DNA from: Rhodopseudomonas sp.
Lineage (GTDB): Bacteria; Pseudomonadota; Alphaproteobacteria; Rhizobiales; Xanthobacteraceae
DNA: 64,000 nt
NCBI GenBank assembly: GCA_016124795.1
Contig: WGNB01000019.1
Coordinates: 118,235 to 182,234, forward strand
Reading direction: 5' to 3'
In this document: in pieces, positions 15,734-24,873 of the stretch
How positions within the stretch are numbered: position 1 is the stretch's first letter
Layout: every line of letters starts with the position of its first letter
Position numbers and translations under genes: made by a program
The notes under the pieces: generated by a model
The model's database searches: none
What the model was told of the DNA's origin: nothing
Seen by the model: the letters and a program-made list of their open reading frames with translations, nothing else

Positions 15734-16789
15734 ATGGCGCGCATCAGATTGACGACTGGCCGGCCTGCAAAGCGTTCCCTGGTGACGCTGGTCGTGGCCG
15801 CATGGGCCGCGCCGCTTGTGCTGGCCGGGGCCGGGTCGCTTTTGTCGATGACGCCGGCTCGGGCGCAGTTCGGTTCGATCTTTTCCGATCCGCCGCCACG
15901 CCCGCCGGAGGACGTGCCCGACAGCCGGCCGTTGCCGCCGCCGGTCGACCGCGGGCCGGGCAGCCAGCCTTATTATCCGAGCCGCAACGATCAGTATCGT
16001 CCGCGATCCGATCAGCCGCCGGCGCGACCGCTGGACACGCCGATGAGTCTGCCGCCGCAGAGTCGGCCCGGTGGCGGCACCATCCAGTCGCAATCGCTGC
16101 CGCCGCCGCCCGGCGTCGTTGCCGCGCCGCCGCGGGGCAATGCGCAGACGCAAGGCGCGCCCGCGCCCGGCAATGCCGCGCCGGGGACGACGCCGGCCAA
16201 TGTGCTGCCGGGTCTGCCGCCCGGTATCCGCCAGCCGCCGGGCACGCCGCAGCAGGCCAACACCGCGCCGCAGGGCGGCACGCCGCAACAGCCGCCGGCC
16301 GCCGCCGCGCCGCCGCCCAGCGACGAAGTCGTGGTCGAACCGCCGCCGCAGCGCATCGCCAATCCGACGGCGGTGTTCTCCGGGCTCGACAAGATCACCG
16401 GCCGGATCATCTCCTTCGACGTCGCGATCAACGAGACGGTGCAGTTCGGCGCGTTGCAGGTGACGCCGAAGGTTTGTTATTCGCGGCCGCCGACCGAAAC
16501 GCCGAACACCGACGCTTTCGTCCAGGTCGACGAAGTGACGCTGACCGGCGAGATCAAGCGGATCTTCTCCGGCTGGATGTTTGCCGCCAGTCCCGGTCTC
16601 CATGCCGTCGAACATCCGATCTATGACGTCTGGCTGACCGACTGCAAAGGCAATCAGAGCCCGAGCGTCGCCGATGCCGGGCCCGCGGCCGGCGGTCCGC
16701 CGACGATCGCGGTGAAGCTGCCGCGGCCACGGCCGCGGATTCCGAGCGCGGCGATGGTGCCGGCGCTGAACCCGGCGTTGCGGCCCTGA
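15734..16789 (+). CDS. DUF2155 domain-containing exported protein
   Basis: The 351-residue product begins with a basic region and a hydrophobic signal segment (about residues 15-40, SLVTLVVAAWAAPLVLAGAG). A long Pro/Gly/Ala/Gln-rich linker (about 60-205) follows, and then the conserved C-terminal DUF2155 domain: FSGLDKITGRIISFDVAINE, FGALQVTPKVCYSRPPTETP, VDEVTLTGEIKRIFSGWMFAASPGLHAVEHPIYDVWLTDC. The two cysteines (KVCYS and LTDCK) probably form a disulfide in the periplasm. The domain is widespread in alphaproteobacteria and its role is unknown to me. ATG 15734 is preferred to TTG 15710 because of GGAGAAG upstream. Confidence 0.85.
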   Translation: MARIRLTTGRPAKRSLVTLVVAAWAAPLVLAGAGSLLSMTPARAQFGSIFSDPPPRPPEDVPDSRPLPPPVDRGPGSQPYYPSRNDQYRPRSDQPPARPLDTPMSLPPQSRPGGGTIQSQSLPPPPGVVAAPPRGNAQTQGAPAPGNAAPGTTPANVLPGLPPGIRQPPGTPQQANTAPQGGTPQQPPAAAAPPPSDEVVVEPPPQRIANPTAVFSGLDKITGRIISFDVAINETVQFGALQVTPKVCYSRPPTETPNTDAFVQVDEVTLTGEIKRIFSGWMFAASPGLHAVEHPIYDVWLTDCKGNQSPSVADAGPAAGGPPTIAVKLPRPRPRIPSAAMVPALNPALRP

Positions 16790-16807
16790 GCCCCGCGCGA
16801 TCGGCGA

Positions 16808-17479
16808 TTAGTCCCGGCTGAGAATGGCAAGCGCGTCGGCGCCGCTGACCGGCCGGTCGACCGGCAGCGCGTCGAAATCGGCGAGGCCGGTCAACGCTTC
16901 TTCCAGCATCCGGTGATAGCGCTTCTTCGGCACGTCGACCGCGCCGAAGGTTTTCAGATGATCGGTGACGTATTGCGTGTCGCACAGCGTGAAGCCGCCG
17001 GCGCGCAGCCGCGCGACGAGATGCACCAGCGCGATCTTCGAGGCATCGCGGACGCGGTGGAACATGCTCTCGCCGAAATAGGCGCGGCCGAGCGTCACGC
17101 CATAAAGTCCGCCGACCAAAGCATCGCCGTCATAAACCTCGACGGTATGGCAATGGCCGAGATCGAACAGGCCGCGATAGATCTTGCGGATACGGCCGTT
17201 GATCCAGGTGCGGGCGCGGTCGGGCTTGGGTTCCGCGCAGCCGTCGATAACGGCGTCGAAGTCGCGGTCGACCCAGACCGTCAAGGGCGTGCCGCGCACG
17301 GTGCGGGCCAGCCGCGACGAGACGTGAAAGCCGCGCAGTGGAATGATGCCGCGCTGGTCCGGCTCGATCCAGTACAGCGCCGGATCGTCGGCGTCTTCCG
17401 CCATCGGAAAGATGCCGCAGGCATAGGCCTTGAGCAGCACTTCCGGCGTGATGTCGAGATTGTTCTCACGATTGGCCAT
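16808..17479 (-). CDS. aat: Leucyl/phenylalanyl-tRNA--protein transferase
   Basis: Aat attaches Leu or Phe from aminoacyl-tRNA to proteins with N-terminal Lys or Arg (Met in some species), creating a degron recognised by ClpS. The 223-residue protein shows the family landmarks: [28 protein letters not shown], the Trp-rich [59 protein letters not shown] and [16 protein letters not shown]. Length and motif order are normal. It converges on the DUF2155 gene (18 bp apart) and is functionally tied to clpS near the left end of the window. Confidence 0.96.
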   Translation of the reverse strand: MANRENNLDITPEVLLKAYACGIFPMAEDADDPALYWIEPDQRGIIPLRGFHVSSRLARTVRGTPLTVWVDRDFDAVIDGCAEPKPDRARTWINGRIRKIYRGLFDLGHCHTVEVYDGDALVGGLYGVTLGRAYFGESMFHRVRDASKIALVHLVARLRAGGFTLCDTQYVTDHLKTFGAVDVPKKRYHRMLEEALTGLADFDALPVDRPVSGADALAILSRD

Positions 17480-17624
17480 GTGAACCGATGTTACCCGATT
17501 GACGTCGCCGAGGCGATCTTAACCCCGGGCTAACCAACATGGGGCGAAATTTCCAAAAGTTTGAACGGTTCGCCGGTGTGAGGGTTGATACCGTGCGGGT
17601 TGCGCGAGACGGGATATCGCCATC

Positions 17625-18002
17625 ATGGAATGCACAGCGAATGCCATTTCGGTGCTTCTGGTCGAGGACGAAGTCCTGATCAGCGAGCTGGTGACCGAGA
17701 TGCTGAGCGACTGCGGATTCAAGGTGCACGAGGCGGCGACCGGGCAGGAGGCGCTCGCCTATATCGAATCCGGCGGCCCGGTCGACGTTATGCTGACCGA
17801 TATCAATCTGCCGGGCGGGATCGACGGCACCGAACTCGCGATCAAGGTCCGCCAGAAGCGGCCGGACATGCCGATCGTCTACGCCTCCGGCCGCTATAGC
17901 GGTTCCGGCCTCGGGCAGATGGTGCCGCGCTCGATCTTCGTGCCGAAGCCCTACGATCCGGCGCAGGTCTGCAAGCTGCTGGCGCGGCTGACCGAGGCCT
18001 GA
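17625..18002 (+). CDS. Single-domain response regulator
   Basis: The 125-residue protein is a lone receiver domain: the acidic pair in VLLVEDEVLI, the phospho-acceptor Asp in VDVMLTDINLPGGIDG, a Ser switch residue in VYASGR, and the conserved Lys in FVPKPYDPAQV. There is no output domain, so it acts as a shuttle or sink for phosphate or by protein contact. It converges with the receiver-kinase hybrid gene, whose stop is only 2 bp away, and may serve that kinase (inference). Confidence 0.9.
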   Translation: MECTANAISVLLVEDEVLISELVTEMLSDCGFKVHEAATGQEALAYIESGGPVDVMLTDINLPGGIDGTELAIKVRQKRPDMPIVYASGRYSGSGLGQMVPRSIFVPKPYDPAQVCKLLARLTEA

Positions 18003-18004
18003 CG

Positions 18005-19141
18005 TCAGCCCTCGGCCCGGTGCGCCGGGGTTTGTCCGGCGAGATCGAACGCCACTTCCACCCGCAGCCCGCCGGATGGCGAGGCGCCGGTCTCGATGGT
18101 GGCGCGGATCTTCTCGGCCATTGAGCGGACGATGCGCTGGCCGAGGCCGCCCGACTTGCCACCCGCTTTGCCGCCCGGTTTACCGGCCTTGGAACCGGAC
18201 GCGGCCTTGGCGCCGGCGGACGCCGCCATGCCGATGCCGTCGTCCTCGACGCTGAGCAGCGCGCGCCCGGCCTGTTCCGGGTCGCGGCGCAGGGCGACGC
18301 GGATCGCGCCCTTGCCGTCGGGATAGGCGTATTTCAGCGCATTGGTGACAAGCTCGTTGACGATCATGCCGACGGCGACGGCGTGGTCGGGGCTGGCCTG
18401 GATCGGCTCGGCGGCAAGGCTGAGCTGGGCAAGCCCGGCGCCTTCCGACGAACGCCGCAGGTCCTCGACCAGCGCTTCGAGATATTGGTCGACGGCGACC
18501 GAATTGATGTCGTCGGAGGTGTAGAGCCGGCGATGGACCTGGGCGACCGCCATCACGCGGCCGGTGGCGTCGCTGAGCGCGGCGCTGACGTCCGGGTCGC
18601 CGGCGGCATTGGACTGGATCGTCAGCAGCGACGAAATCAGTTGCAGGCTGTTGCCGACGCGGTGGTTGACCTCGCGCATCAGCAGCGCGCGCTCGGCGGC
18701 CAGCGCCTCGAAGCGGTCGCGGGCGGCGCGGACCTCGGCCTCGGCGGCTTCCTTGGCCCGGCGGGTGCGCAGCGCGTCGACCGCGGCGCGGAACGAGGCT
18801 TCCAGCAGGTAGATGAATTCGCCCTCGACGTCCTTGACGACATAGTCGAAGGCGCCGGCCTTGAGGGCGGTGACCGCCATGCGGCTGTCCTGAGACCCGG
18901 TGACCACAATCACCGGCGGGTGGTTCGGCATCTTGTTGATGAGTTCGGTGGTCTGGATGCCGGACAGGCCGGGCATCATGAGATCGACCGCGACCACGTC
19001 GAAGGCGTGCTCGTTGAGCAGGCTCAGGCCGGCTTCACCGTCGGCCGCTGAAATGACTTCGATGCCCTGGCGGCCAAGACCGAGCCTGACCAGCGTCCGC
19101 AGGCCTTCGTCGTCGTCGATATAAAGAACCTTGCGCGGCAT
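18005..19141 (-). CDS. Receiver-histidine kinase hybrid (HWE/HisKA_2 type)
   Basis: The 378-residue cytoplasmic protein has an N-terminal receiver ([10 protein letters not shown], acceptor Asp53 in [10 protein letters not shown], Lys in DYVVKD), a coiled linker (about 120-155), a HisKA_2/HWE-type dimerisation box with His160 ([19 protein letters not shown]) and a HATPase domain: N box [14 protein letters not shown] (Glu263, Asn267), G1 DDGIGM (300-305), G2 GGLGQRIV (about 331-338). Between G1 and G2 the ATP lid carries a Gly/Lys/Ala/Ser-rich insert (about 306-331). ATG 19141 is chosen over a TTG at 19192. It is the last gene of the operon that starts with the CHASE3 kinase. Confidence 0.88.
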   Translation of the reverse strand: MPRKVLYIDDDEGLRTLVRLGLGRQGIEVISAADGEAGLSLLNEHAFDVVAVDLMMPGLSGIQTTELINKMPNHPPVIVVTGSQDSRMAVTALKAGAFDYVVKDVEGEFIYLLEASFRAAVDALRTRRAKEAAEAEVRAARDRFEALAAERALLMREVNHRVGNSLQLISSLLTIQSNAAGDPDVSAALSDATGRVMAVAQVHRRLYTSDDINSVAVDQYLEALVEDLRRSSEGAGLAQLSLAAEPIQASPDHAVAVGMIVNELVTNALKYAYPDGKGAIRVALRRDPEQAGRALLSVEDDGIGMAASAGAKAASGSKAGKPGGKAGGKSGGLGQRIVRSMAEKIRATIETGASPSGGLRVEVAFDLAGQTPAHRAEG

Positions 19142-19196
19142 ATAATCTGATAAATCGCCCTGTTTTCCGGACTCGTCGTTTTGTCGGTTCAATCAA

Positions 19197-19649
19197 TTAT
19201 TCTGTCGCCGGGACCTGAATGACCGAGAAGAACAGACCCAATTGCCGGATGGCATTGGCGAAATTCTCGTAATTGACCGGCTTTGTAATATAGACATTGC
19301 AGCCGAGGTCGTAGCAACGCTGGATTTCAACAGCATCGTCGGTGGTGGTGAGGACAACCACCGGAATCCGCTTGAGGTGCTCATTGGTCTTGACCCGGCC
19401 GAGGATCTCGATGCCGGTCATGTCGGGCAGGTTGAGGTCGAGCAGAATGAGCAGCGGCTTGCCCTTGTTGACGAAGCCGGAACCGTCGGCGCCGAACAGG
19501 TAATTGATCGCCTCGGTGCCGTTGGCAAAGGACATGATCGGGTTATTCACGCCGGCGCGGCGTATATTCTTCTCGATCAGCCGCGCGTGGCCTTCGTCGT
19601 CCTCGATCATGACGATTTCGACGGGCCGTTCGGCGAACTGACTATTCAT
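19197..19649 (-). CDS. Response regulator of the Rcp1 type
   Basis: The 150-residue receiver has the extended Rcp1-like pattern: EIVMIEDDEGHARLIEKNIRRAGV, FANGTEAINYLFG, the acceptor Asp in LLILLDLNLPDMTG, VVVLTTTDDAVEIQRCYDLGCNVYITKPVNY. Rcp1-like regulators are usually partners of phytochrome- or CHASE-type kinases. Its ATG overlaps the stop of the upstream CHASE3 kinase by four bases (ATGA), which supports cotranslation and a cognate pair. No output domain is present; phosphate may pass on to the downstream receiver-kinase hybrid (inference). Confidence 0.92.
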   Translation of the reverse strand: MNSQFAERPVEIVMIEDDEGHARLIEKNIRRAGVNNPIMSFANGTEAINYLFGADGSGFVNKGKPLLILLDLNLPDMTGIEILGRVKTNEHLKRIPVVVLTTTDDAVEIQRCYDLGCNVYITKPVNYENFANAIRQLGLFFSVIQVPATE

Positions 19650-21163
19650 GCGGCGCTCCTGGTACCAGCGGACCACCAGCGTGGCAGCCTAATCGTAAAA
19701 ATGCTTCCCTGTTCCAATTCGGAACTCAGGGTGATGGTTCCACCGAGGCGGCGGACCAGCGCCCGGACATGGGCGAGCCCGATACCTTCGCCAGGCTGGT
19801 CCTGGCGGCCGGAGCGGCGGAACAATTCAAAGACCCGCTGGTGGTCGTCGGCGCCGATGCCGCGGCCGTTGTCCTTGACCTGATAGGTGACGTCGGTCGC
19901 GGTCGCGCTGCCGGAGACATCGAGCGTCGGCGGCACGCCGGGCCGGCTGTATTTCAGCGCATTGTCGACCAGGTTGGAGAAGATCTGCTCCAGCGCCAGC
20001 CGGTCGCTTTCGACCTCGGGCAGCGGGTGGAGCGTGATGGTGGCGTCCATTTCGGCGGCGCGGTGGCCGACGTTCTGGCCGATCGTATCCAGCAGCGCAT
20101 TCATATCGATGACTTCCGGCCGAAACTGCCGGCGGCCCTCGCGGGACAATTTCAGGACGGCGTTGATCAGGCGATCCATGTTGGCGATCGAGGTCTTGAT
20201 GAAGCGGATCGCCTCGTCGAAATCCGCGCCGTACTGGCGGAGCTTATCCGTCTCGGACGTGGTCTCGGTTTCGGCGGCCGCGCGGTCAAGATCGGCCAGC
20301 CGGGCCGTGAGCGTTTCGACGTGCGCGAAGATGTCCTTGCGCAGCGCTTCCAGTTCGGAGGTGAAGCCCATCACGTTGACCAGCGGCGAGCGCAGGTCGT
20401 GGCTGACGATATAGGCGAAGCGCTGGATCTCCTCGTTGGCCTCGGTCAGGTCGGCGGTGCGATATTCGACGATGCGTTCGAGATTGGCGTTGGTGTCGGC
20501 CAGTTCCTGGCGCGCCGCTTCGGCGCGCCGGTAGTTGCGCTGGACCAGCACCAGCGAGGCAAAGCCGATCAGCACGATCAGGCCGGCGCCGACCAGCGTG
20601 ACGATCAGCAGCATGGTGTTGGTCTGCCGCGACAGCGCCGAGCGTTCGTCGGCCACCTTGCCTTCGCCGGCGATGGCGTCCTCGATGACCGCGCGGAGCC
20701 TCGCCATCAGGATGCGGCCGCTGTTGTCGAGCACTTCGGCGCGCGCCTTGTCGTGGTCGCCGGCCTTGTCGAGGGCGATGGTCTTGTTCATCTCCGCGAA
20801 TTTGGTATCGACCAGATCGCTGACCCGGTCGAGCACGGTCAGGCGCGCCGCGTTGCCCTTGGCCAGATCCTGCAACTGGTCGACGAGCTTTTTCGCCACC
20901 GGCTCGGATTCGCGGAATTCGTCGAGATAGGCGTCGTTCTGGGTGAACAGATAGCCGCGCTGGCTGCTCTCGGCGCGCCGCATGCTCAGCAGCAGATCGG
21001 ACAGCATGTTCTGCTCGCTCAGCGTCTGCGCGATCAGTTGCGCGTCGTTCGACGCGCGCTGCACCAGCATCACGGTCGCGACGCTGATGGCGACGAGCAG
21101 CGCGAAGCCAAATCCGAGCAGGAGCGGTTGCAGTCCTCCGAAGGTGCGACGGCTTCGGTTCAT
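19646..21163 (-). CDS. CHASE3-domain sensor histidine kinase
   Basis: The 505-residue inner-membrane kinase has TM1 (about 12-33), a periplasmic CHASE3 domain (about 38-178) including the hallmark SMRRAESSQRGYLFTQND, TM2 (about 183-207), a coiled coil, a HisKA box with His255 (FAYIVSHDLRSPLVNVMGF) and a HATPase domain with FSNLVDNALKYSRPG, KDNGRGIGADD and GEGIGLAHVRALV. It phosphorylates the overlapping Rcp1-type regulator gene product. It begins only 10 bp after accC ends, so it may ride on the accBC transcript. The CHASE3 ligand is unknown. Confidence 0.93.
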   Translation of the reverse strand: MNRSRRTFGGLQPLLLGFGFALLVAISVATVMLVQRASNDAQLIAQTLSEQNMLSDLLLSMRRAESSQRGYLFTQNDAYLDEFRESEPVAKKLVDQLQDLAKGNAARLTVLDRVSDLVDTKFAEMNKTIALDKAGDHDKARAEVLDNSGRILMARLRAVIEDAIAGEGKVADERSALSRQTNTMLLIVTLVGAGLIVLIGFASLVLVQRNYRRAEAARQELADTNANLERIVEYRTADLTEANEEIQRFAYIVSHDLRSPLVNVMGFTSELEALRKDIFAHVETLTARLADLDRAAAETETTSETDKLRQYGADFDEAIRFIKTSIANMDRLINAVLKLSREGRRQFRPEVIDMNALLDTIGQNVGHRAAEMDATITLHPLPEVESDRLALEQIFSNLVDNALKYSRPGVPPTLDVSGSATATDVTYQVKDNGRGIGADDHQRVFELFRRSGRQDQPGEGIGLAHVRALVRRLGGTITLSSELEQGSIFTIRLPRWWSAGTRSAA

Positions 21164-21173
21164 CGGCGCTCGC

Positions 21174-22526
21174 TCAAGCGGTCATCCCGCCTCTGGCCAG
21201 GAACTGTTCCAGCCAGTGAATGTGATAATTGCCGTCGATGATGTCGGCCTCGCGCACCAGCGTGCGGAACAGCGGCAAGGTCGTATCGATACCGTCGACC
21301 ACGACTTCCTCGAGCGCGCGGTTGAGCCGCATCAGCGCTTCCTGGCGGGTCTTGCCGTGAACGATCAGCTTGCCGACCAGCGAGTCGTAATAAGGCGGAA
21401 TGCTGTAGCCCTGATAGACGGCGGAATCGATGCGCACGCCGAGGCCGCCGGGCGCGTGATAATGCAGGATCTTGCCGGGCGAGGGCCGGAAGGTCACCGG
21501 ATGCTCGGCGTTGATACGGCATTCGATCGAGTGGCCGCGGAATTCAATGTCGCTCTGCTTCAGCGACAGTTCGGCGCCGGCGGCGACCCGGATCTGTTCG
21601 AAGATCAGGTCGATGCCGGTGATCATTTCGGTCACCGGGTGTTCGACCTGGATGCGGGTGTTCATTTCGATGAAATAGAACTCGCCGTCCTCGTAGAGAA
21701 ATTCCACGGTGCCGACGCCGAGATACTTGAGCTCGCGCATCGCCTTGGCGACGGTTTCGCCGATCTTGTTGCGGGCTTCGATATTGAGCGCGGGCGAGGG
21801 GCTTTCCTCGAGCACCTTCTGGTGCCGGCGCTGCAGCGAACAGTCGCGCTCGCCGAGGTGGACGGCGTTGCCCTTGCCGTCGCCGAGCACCTGGATTTCG
21901 ATGTGGCGCGGTTTGCCGAGATACTTCTCGATATAGACGGCGTCGCTGCCGAAATTGGCCTTGGCTTCGGCGCGCGCGGTCGACAGCGCGCCGGACAGTT
22001 CCTCGGCCGAGCGCGCCACGCGCATGCCCTTGCCGCCGCCGCCCGCCGCCGCCTTGATCAGCACCGGATAACCGATCTCGGCGGAGATCCGGGTTGCTTC
22101 GGCGTCGTCGGTGACGCCGCCGTCGGAGCCGGGCACGACCGGGATACCGAGCCGCTTGGCGGTGCGCTTGGCTTCGATCTTGTCGCCCATGATGCGGATA
22201 TGTTCGGCCTTGGGGCCGATGAAGTGCAGGCCGTGATCGGCAAGAATTTCGGCGAAGCGGGCGTTCTCCGACAGGAAGCCATAGCCGGGATGCACAGCGT
22301 CGGCGCCGGTGATCTCGCAGGCCGACAGGATCGCCGGCACGTTAAGGTAGGAGTCTTTCGCCGATGGCGGTCCGATACAGACGCTCTCGTCGGCGAAGCG
22401 GACATGCATGGCGTCGGCGTCGGCGGTCGAATGCACCGCGACCGTCTTGATGCCGAGTTCCTTGCAGGCGCGCAGCACCCGGAGCGCGATTTCGCCGCGA
22501 TTGGCAATGAGGATTTTATCGAACAT
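21174..22526 (-). CDS. accC: Acetyl-CoA carboxylase, biotin carboxylase subunit
   Basis: AccC carboxylates biotin on AccB with bicarbonate and ATP, the first step of malonyl-CoA synthesis. The 450-residue protein has the full ATP-grasp layout: [20 protein letters not shown] at the start, [13 protein letters not shown], the Gly-rich ATP lid [50 protein letters not shown], and [20 protein letters not shown]. Nothing is missing. It follows accB, but with a 153-bp gap that carries REP-like repeats. The CHASE3 kinase gene follows 10 bp later. Confidence 0.97.
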   Translation of the reverse strand: MFDKILIANRGEIALRVLRACKELGIKTVAVHSTADADAMHVRFADESVCIGPPSAKDSYLNVPAILSACEITGADAVHPGYGFLSENARFAEILADHGLHFIGPKAEHIRIMGDKIEAKRTAKRLGIPVVPGSDGGVTDDAEATRISAEIGYPVLIKAAAGGGGKGMRVARSAEELSGALSTARAEAKANFGSDAVYIEKYLGKPRHIEIQVLGDGKGNAVHLGERDCSLQRRHQKVLEESPSPALNIEARNKIGETVAKAMRELKYLGVGTVEFLYEDGEFYFIEMNTRIQVEHPVTEMITGIDLIFEQIRVAAGAELSLKQSDIEFRGHSIECRINAEHPVTFRPSPGKILHYHAPGGLGVRIDSAVYQGYSIPPYYDSLVGKLIVHGKTRQEALMRLNRALEEVVVDGIDTTLPLFRTLVREADIIDGNYHIHWLEQFLARGGMTA

Positions 22527-22546
22527 TCAGGCGCACCCTTGATCCG

Positions 22547-22655
22547 TCGTCCCGAGGTGCCCGGCGCGGCCGGGCCTCGAAGGATGAACGGGCAAATTCG
22601 TCAGCGTATGGACCGTCGCCCTTCGAGGCTCGCTTGGCGCGCCTCAGGGTGACGG
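22547..22655. repeat. Pair of inverted REP-like elements inside the accB-accC spacer
   Basis: The first half (22547-22591) reads CGTCCCGAGGTGCCCGGCGC and ends CTCGAAGGATGA. The second half (22611-22655) reads CGTCGCCCTTCGAGGCTCGC and ends CCTCAGGGTGACGG. Each half folds on itself and the two are inverted relative to each other. Elements of this 'CCTTCGAGGC...CCTCAGG' type are dispersed in Rhizobiales genomes (general knowledge). Position within an operon could affect the accB/accC ratio. Confidence 0.65.
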
Positions 22656-22679
22656 AGAAAAGTTGGCGGACGTTGCCGC

Positions 22680-23150
22680 TCACTCAACAATAACCAGCGG
22701 CTCGCCGAATTCGACCGGCTGGCCATCGTCGAACAGGATTTTGGTGACGGTGCCGGCGCGGGTCGCCGGAATCTGGTTCATCGTCTTCATCGCTTCGATG
22801 ATCAACAGCGTCTCGCCGGCCTTCACGGTCTGGCCGACTTCGACGAAAGGCTTGGCGCCGGGTTCGGGCGCGGCATAAGCGGTGCCGACCATCGGCGACA
22901 GAACGGCGCCGGGATGCTTGGCCGGATCGACGGGGGCTGACGCGACGTCGGCCGGCGGCGCGCTGACCGCGGCGCGCGGGGCGGCAGCGGCGATGACCGG
23001 CGCGGCGGCGGCGACCGCGCCGCGCGCGACGCGGATGCGCTGGCCGTCCTGTTCGATTTCGATTTCGGTCAGACCGGTCTCATTCAGGAGTTTGCTCAAC
23101 TCGAGGATGACGTCGTGGTCGACGAGCGATGATTTCGGCGGTTTGGCCAT
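22680..23150 (-). CDS. accB: Acetyl-CoA carboxylase biotin carboxyl carrier protein
   Basis: AccB carries the biotin that is carboxylated by AccC and handed to AccAD. The 156-residue protein has the N-terminal helix ([26 protein letters not shown]), an Ala/Pro-rich linker (about 45-75) and the C-terminal biotinyl domain with the thumb-like [18 protein letters not shown] and the biotinylation site [11 protein letters not shown], where the Lys is modified. The residue after Lys is Thr, where E. coli has Met; this is usual in alphaproteobacteria as far as I recall. It lies upstream of accC. Confidence 0.96.
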   Translation of the reverse strand: MAKPPKSSLVDHDVILELSKLLNETGLTEIEIEQDGQRIRVARGAVAAAAPVIAAAAPRAAVSAPPADVASAPVDPAKHPGAVLSPMVGTAYAAPEPGAKPFVEVGQTVKAGETLLIIEAMKTMNQIPATRAGTVTKILFDDGQPVEFGEPLVIVE

Positions 23151-23334
23151 TAGATCAAAATCCGTTTCTTTGACTTAAACGAGGCTTCCATAACATCTTT
23201 GGTCGGGCGCGGAACTGTCTGCGAAAGCCGGTTCACCGGGATCGGATCGTGGTGCCGCCGTTTCGATAATGTCTGCGTCGGACCTTTGGTTCGCCAAGGC
23301 CGGGGCCTTCGCGCGGGTATCGCTGCTTTCCGTG

Positions 23335-23787
23335 TTACCGTTCCGTGGCGCCGATCATGCCGGCGATGCCGGTAATCGCCAGCGCATAGCCGTCGACGCC
23401 GAAACCGGCCATCACCGCCCGGGCGGCCTTCGAGACATAAGAGTGCTGCCGGAACGATTCGCGGGCATGAATATTGGTGATGTGAACTTCGATCACCGGC
23501 ACTTTCAACATCAAAAGCGCGTCGAGAATGGCGATCGAGGTGGTGGTGTAGCCGGCCGGGTTGATGATCAGACCGGCGGCTTTCGAGGTCAGCGCTTCCT
23601 GGATCCAGTCGACCAACTGGCCTTCGAGATTGGACTGGCGGAATTCAAGCCCGAGACCGAAGCGCGCGCATGTGGTGCGGCACAGCTTTTCCACGTCCGC
23701 GAGTGTGGTGGTGCCGTATTTTTCCGGCTCGCGGGTGCCGAGCAGGTTCAAATTCGGTCCGTTGAGGACGAAAATCTTCTGATCCAT
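23335..23787 (-). CDS. aroQ: Type II 3-dehydroquinate dehydratase
   Basis: AroQ converts 3-dehydroquinate to 3-dehydroshikimate in the shikimate pathway. The 150-residue protein shows the type II pattern: [21 protein letters not shown] with the active-site Arg and Tyr on the lid, [31 protein letters not shown], the catalytic-site [18 protein letters not shown] and a C-terminal [11 protein letters not shown]. The dodecamer is cytoplasmic. The start at 23787 is preferred over 23820 because it matches the family N-terminus. It lies 184 bp upstream of accB on the same strand, a common alphaproteobacterial order (aroQ-accB-accC). Confidence 0.96.
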   Translation of the reverse strand: MDQKIFVLNGPNLNLLGTREPEKYGTTTLADVEKLCRTTCARFGLGLEFRQSNLEGQLVDWIQEALTSKAAGLIINPAGYTTTSIAILDALLMLKVPVIEVHITNIHARESFRQHSYVSKAARAVMAGFGVDGYALAITGIAGMIGATER

Positions 23788-24064
23788 GGAGTCCCGGCGG
23801 TTGCGTGGCAGGTTTCGCACGGCCCGTAGCCTGCCATGGGGCCCGTGCTGGGACCTGTCATGGTGTGAAACCGTCGCGCTTTATAGGGGGCTCCGGCGGC
23901 GAGGGGAAGCCCGGCATACCGGCGCTCCGGCCCTGACAAGCCGGCTCAGGCTGCCCACCCAGCGGGAGCCGGCTACCTGCCGCGACCGGGTTCCCCGGAC
24001 CTGAATGGAACGTCGTTTCGGCGCAGTGCGGCGCTTATCGCGGCACTGCGCCCGTTCGCGGGAC

Positions 24065-24844
24065 TCAGCAGCTCGCCTTGCCGCAGCGCGAGGTGTTGAC
24101 CTTCTCGCGCAAGGCGTCGAGGCCGACCGCGCCGACGATGACGTTATCGCCGATGACGTAGCTCGGCGTGCCGTTCATGCCGAGCGCTTCGGCCAGTTTG
24201 AAGTTCTCCTGCAAGGTGGTCTTGACCTCGGGCGAGGTCATGTCCTTTTCAAGCTGCGTCATGTTGAGGCCGATCTCCTTGGCGACGGCGAGCGCCGCCG
24301 CCTTGTTGGCCTGGCCGCGACCGCCGAGCAGCTTCTGATGGAACTCGAGGTATTTCTTGGGAGCTTGCATCCGCACGGCGACCGCGACCTGCGCGGCTTC
24401 CACCGAGCCGGGGCCGAGCACCGGGAATTCCTTGAGCACGACCTTGAGCTTGGGATCGTCCTTGAGCAGGGTGATCATGTCGCCCATCGCGTGCTTGCAG
24501 TAGCCGCAGTTGTAATCGAAGAACTCGACGAAGGTGACGTTGCCTTTCGGATTGCCGAGCGTGACCTGGTTCGGCGACGAGAACAGCGCGGTGGCGTTCT
24601 GCTTGACGGCGGCCAGATGCTTTTCGTTTTCCGCCGAGGCCTGGCGCTTTTCCAGTTCGGCCATTGCTTCCTGCAAGACCTCCGGATGCGCGACCAGATA
24701 GTCATGCACGATCTTCTCGATCTCGCCGCGCTGCGGGGCCGAGAATTCGGCGGCGCGCAGCGCGTGCGGCAGGCTCAGCGTCAGTAGCGCGGCGCCGACG
24801 AGCGCAACGGCGCGGGTGAGGGCTCGCGGGCTCAAGGTCATCAT
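24065..24844 (-). CDS. DsbA family thiol:disulfide interchange protein
   Basis: The 259-residue exported protein has a signal peptide (MMTLSPRALTRAVALVGAAL, cleavage near ALRAAE), an alpha-helical N-terminal domain rich in Glu/Gln/Lys (about 35-80) and a thioredoxin fold with the redox motif CGYC in VEFFDYNCGYCKHAMGD. The cis-Pro loop is NGTPSYVIGD. The N-terminal helical extension with the motif HPEVLQEAM marks the BdbD/ScsC-like DsbA group, which can act as an oxidase or isomerase in the periplasm. Two extra C-terminal cysteines (RCGKASC) are notable. It follows the M48 protease gene by 29 bp, so the two are probably cotranscribed. Confidence 0.9.
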   Translation of the reverse strand: MMTLSPRALTRAVALVGAALLTLSLPHALRAAEFSAPQRGEIEKIVHDYLVAHPEVLQEAMAELEKRQASAENEKHLAAVKQNATALFSSPNQVTLGNPKGNVTFVEFFDYNCGYCKHAMGDMITLLKDDPKLKVVLKEFPVLGPGSVEAAQVAVAVRMQAPKKYLEFHQKLLGGRGQANKAAALAVAKEIGLNMTQLEKDMTSPEVKTTLQENFKLAEALGMNGTPSYVIGDNVIVGAVGLDALREKVNTSRCGKASC

Positions 24845-24873
24845 GGGTCGTCCTTTAAACGTGAAATGCATGG

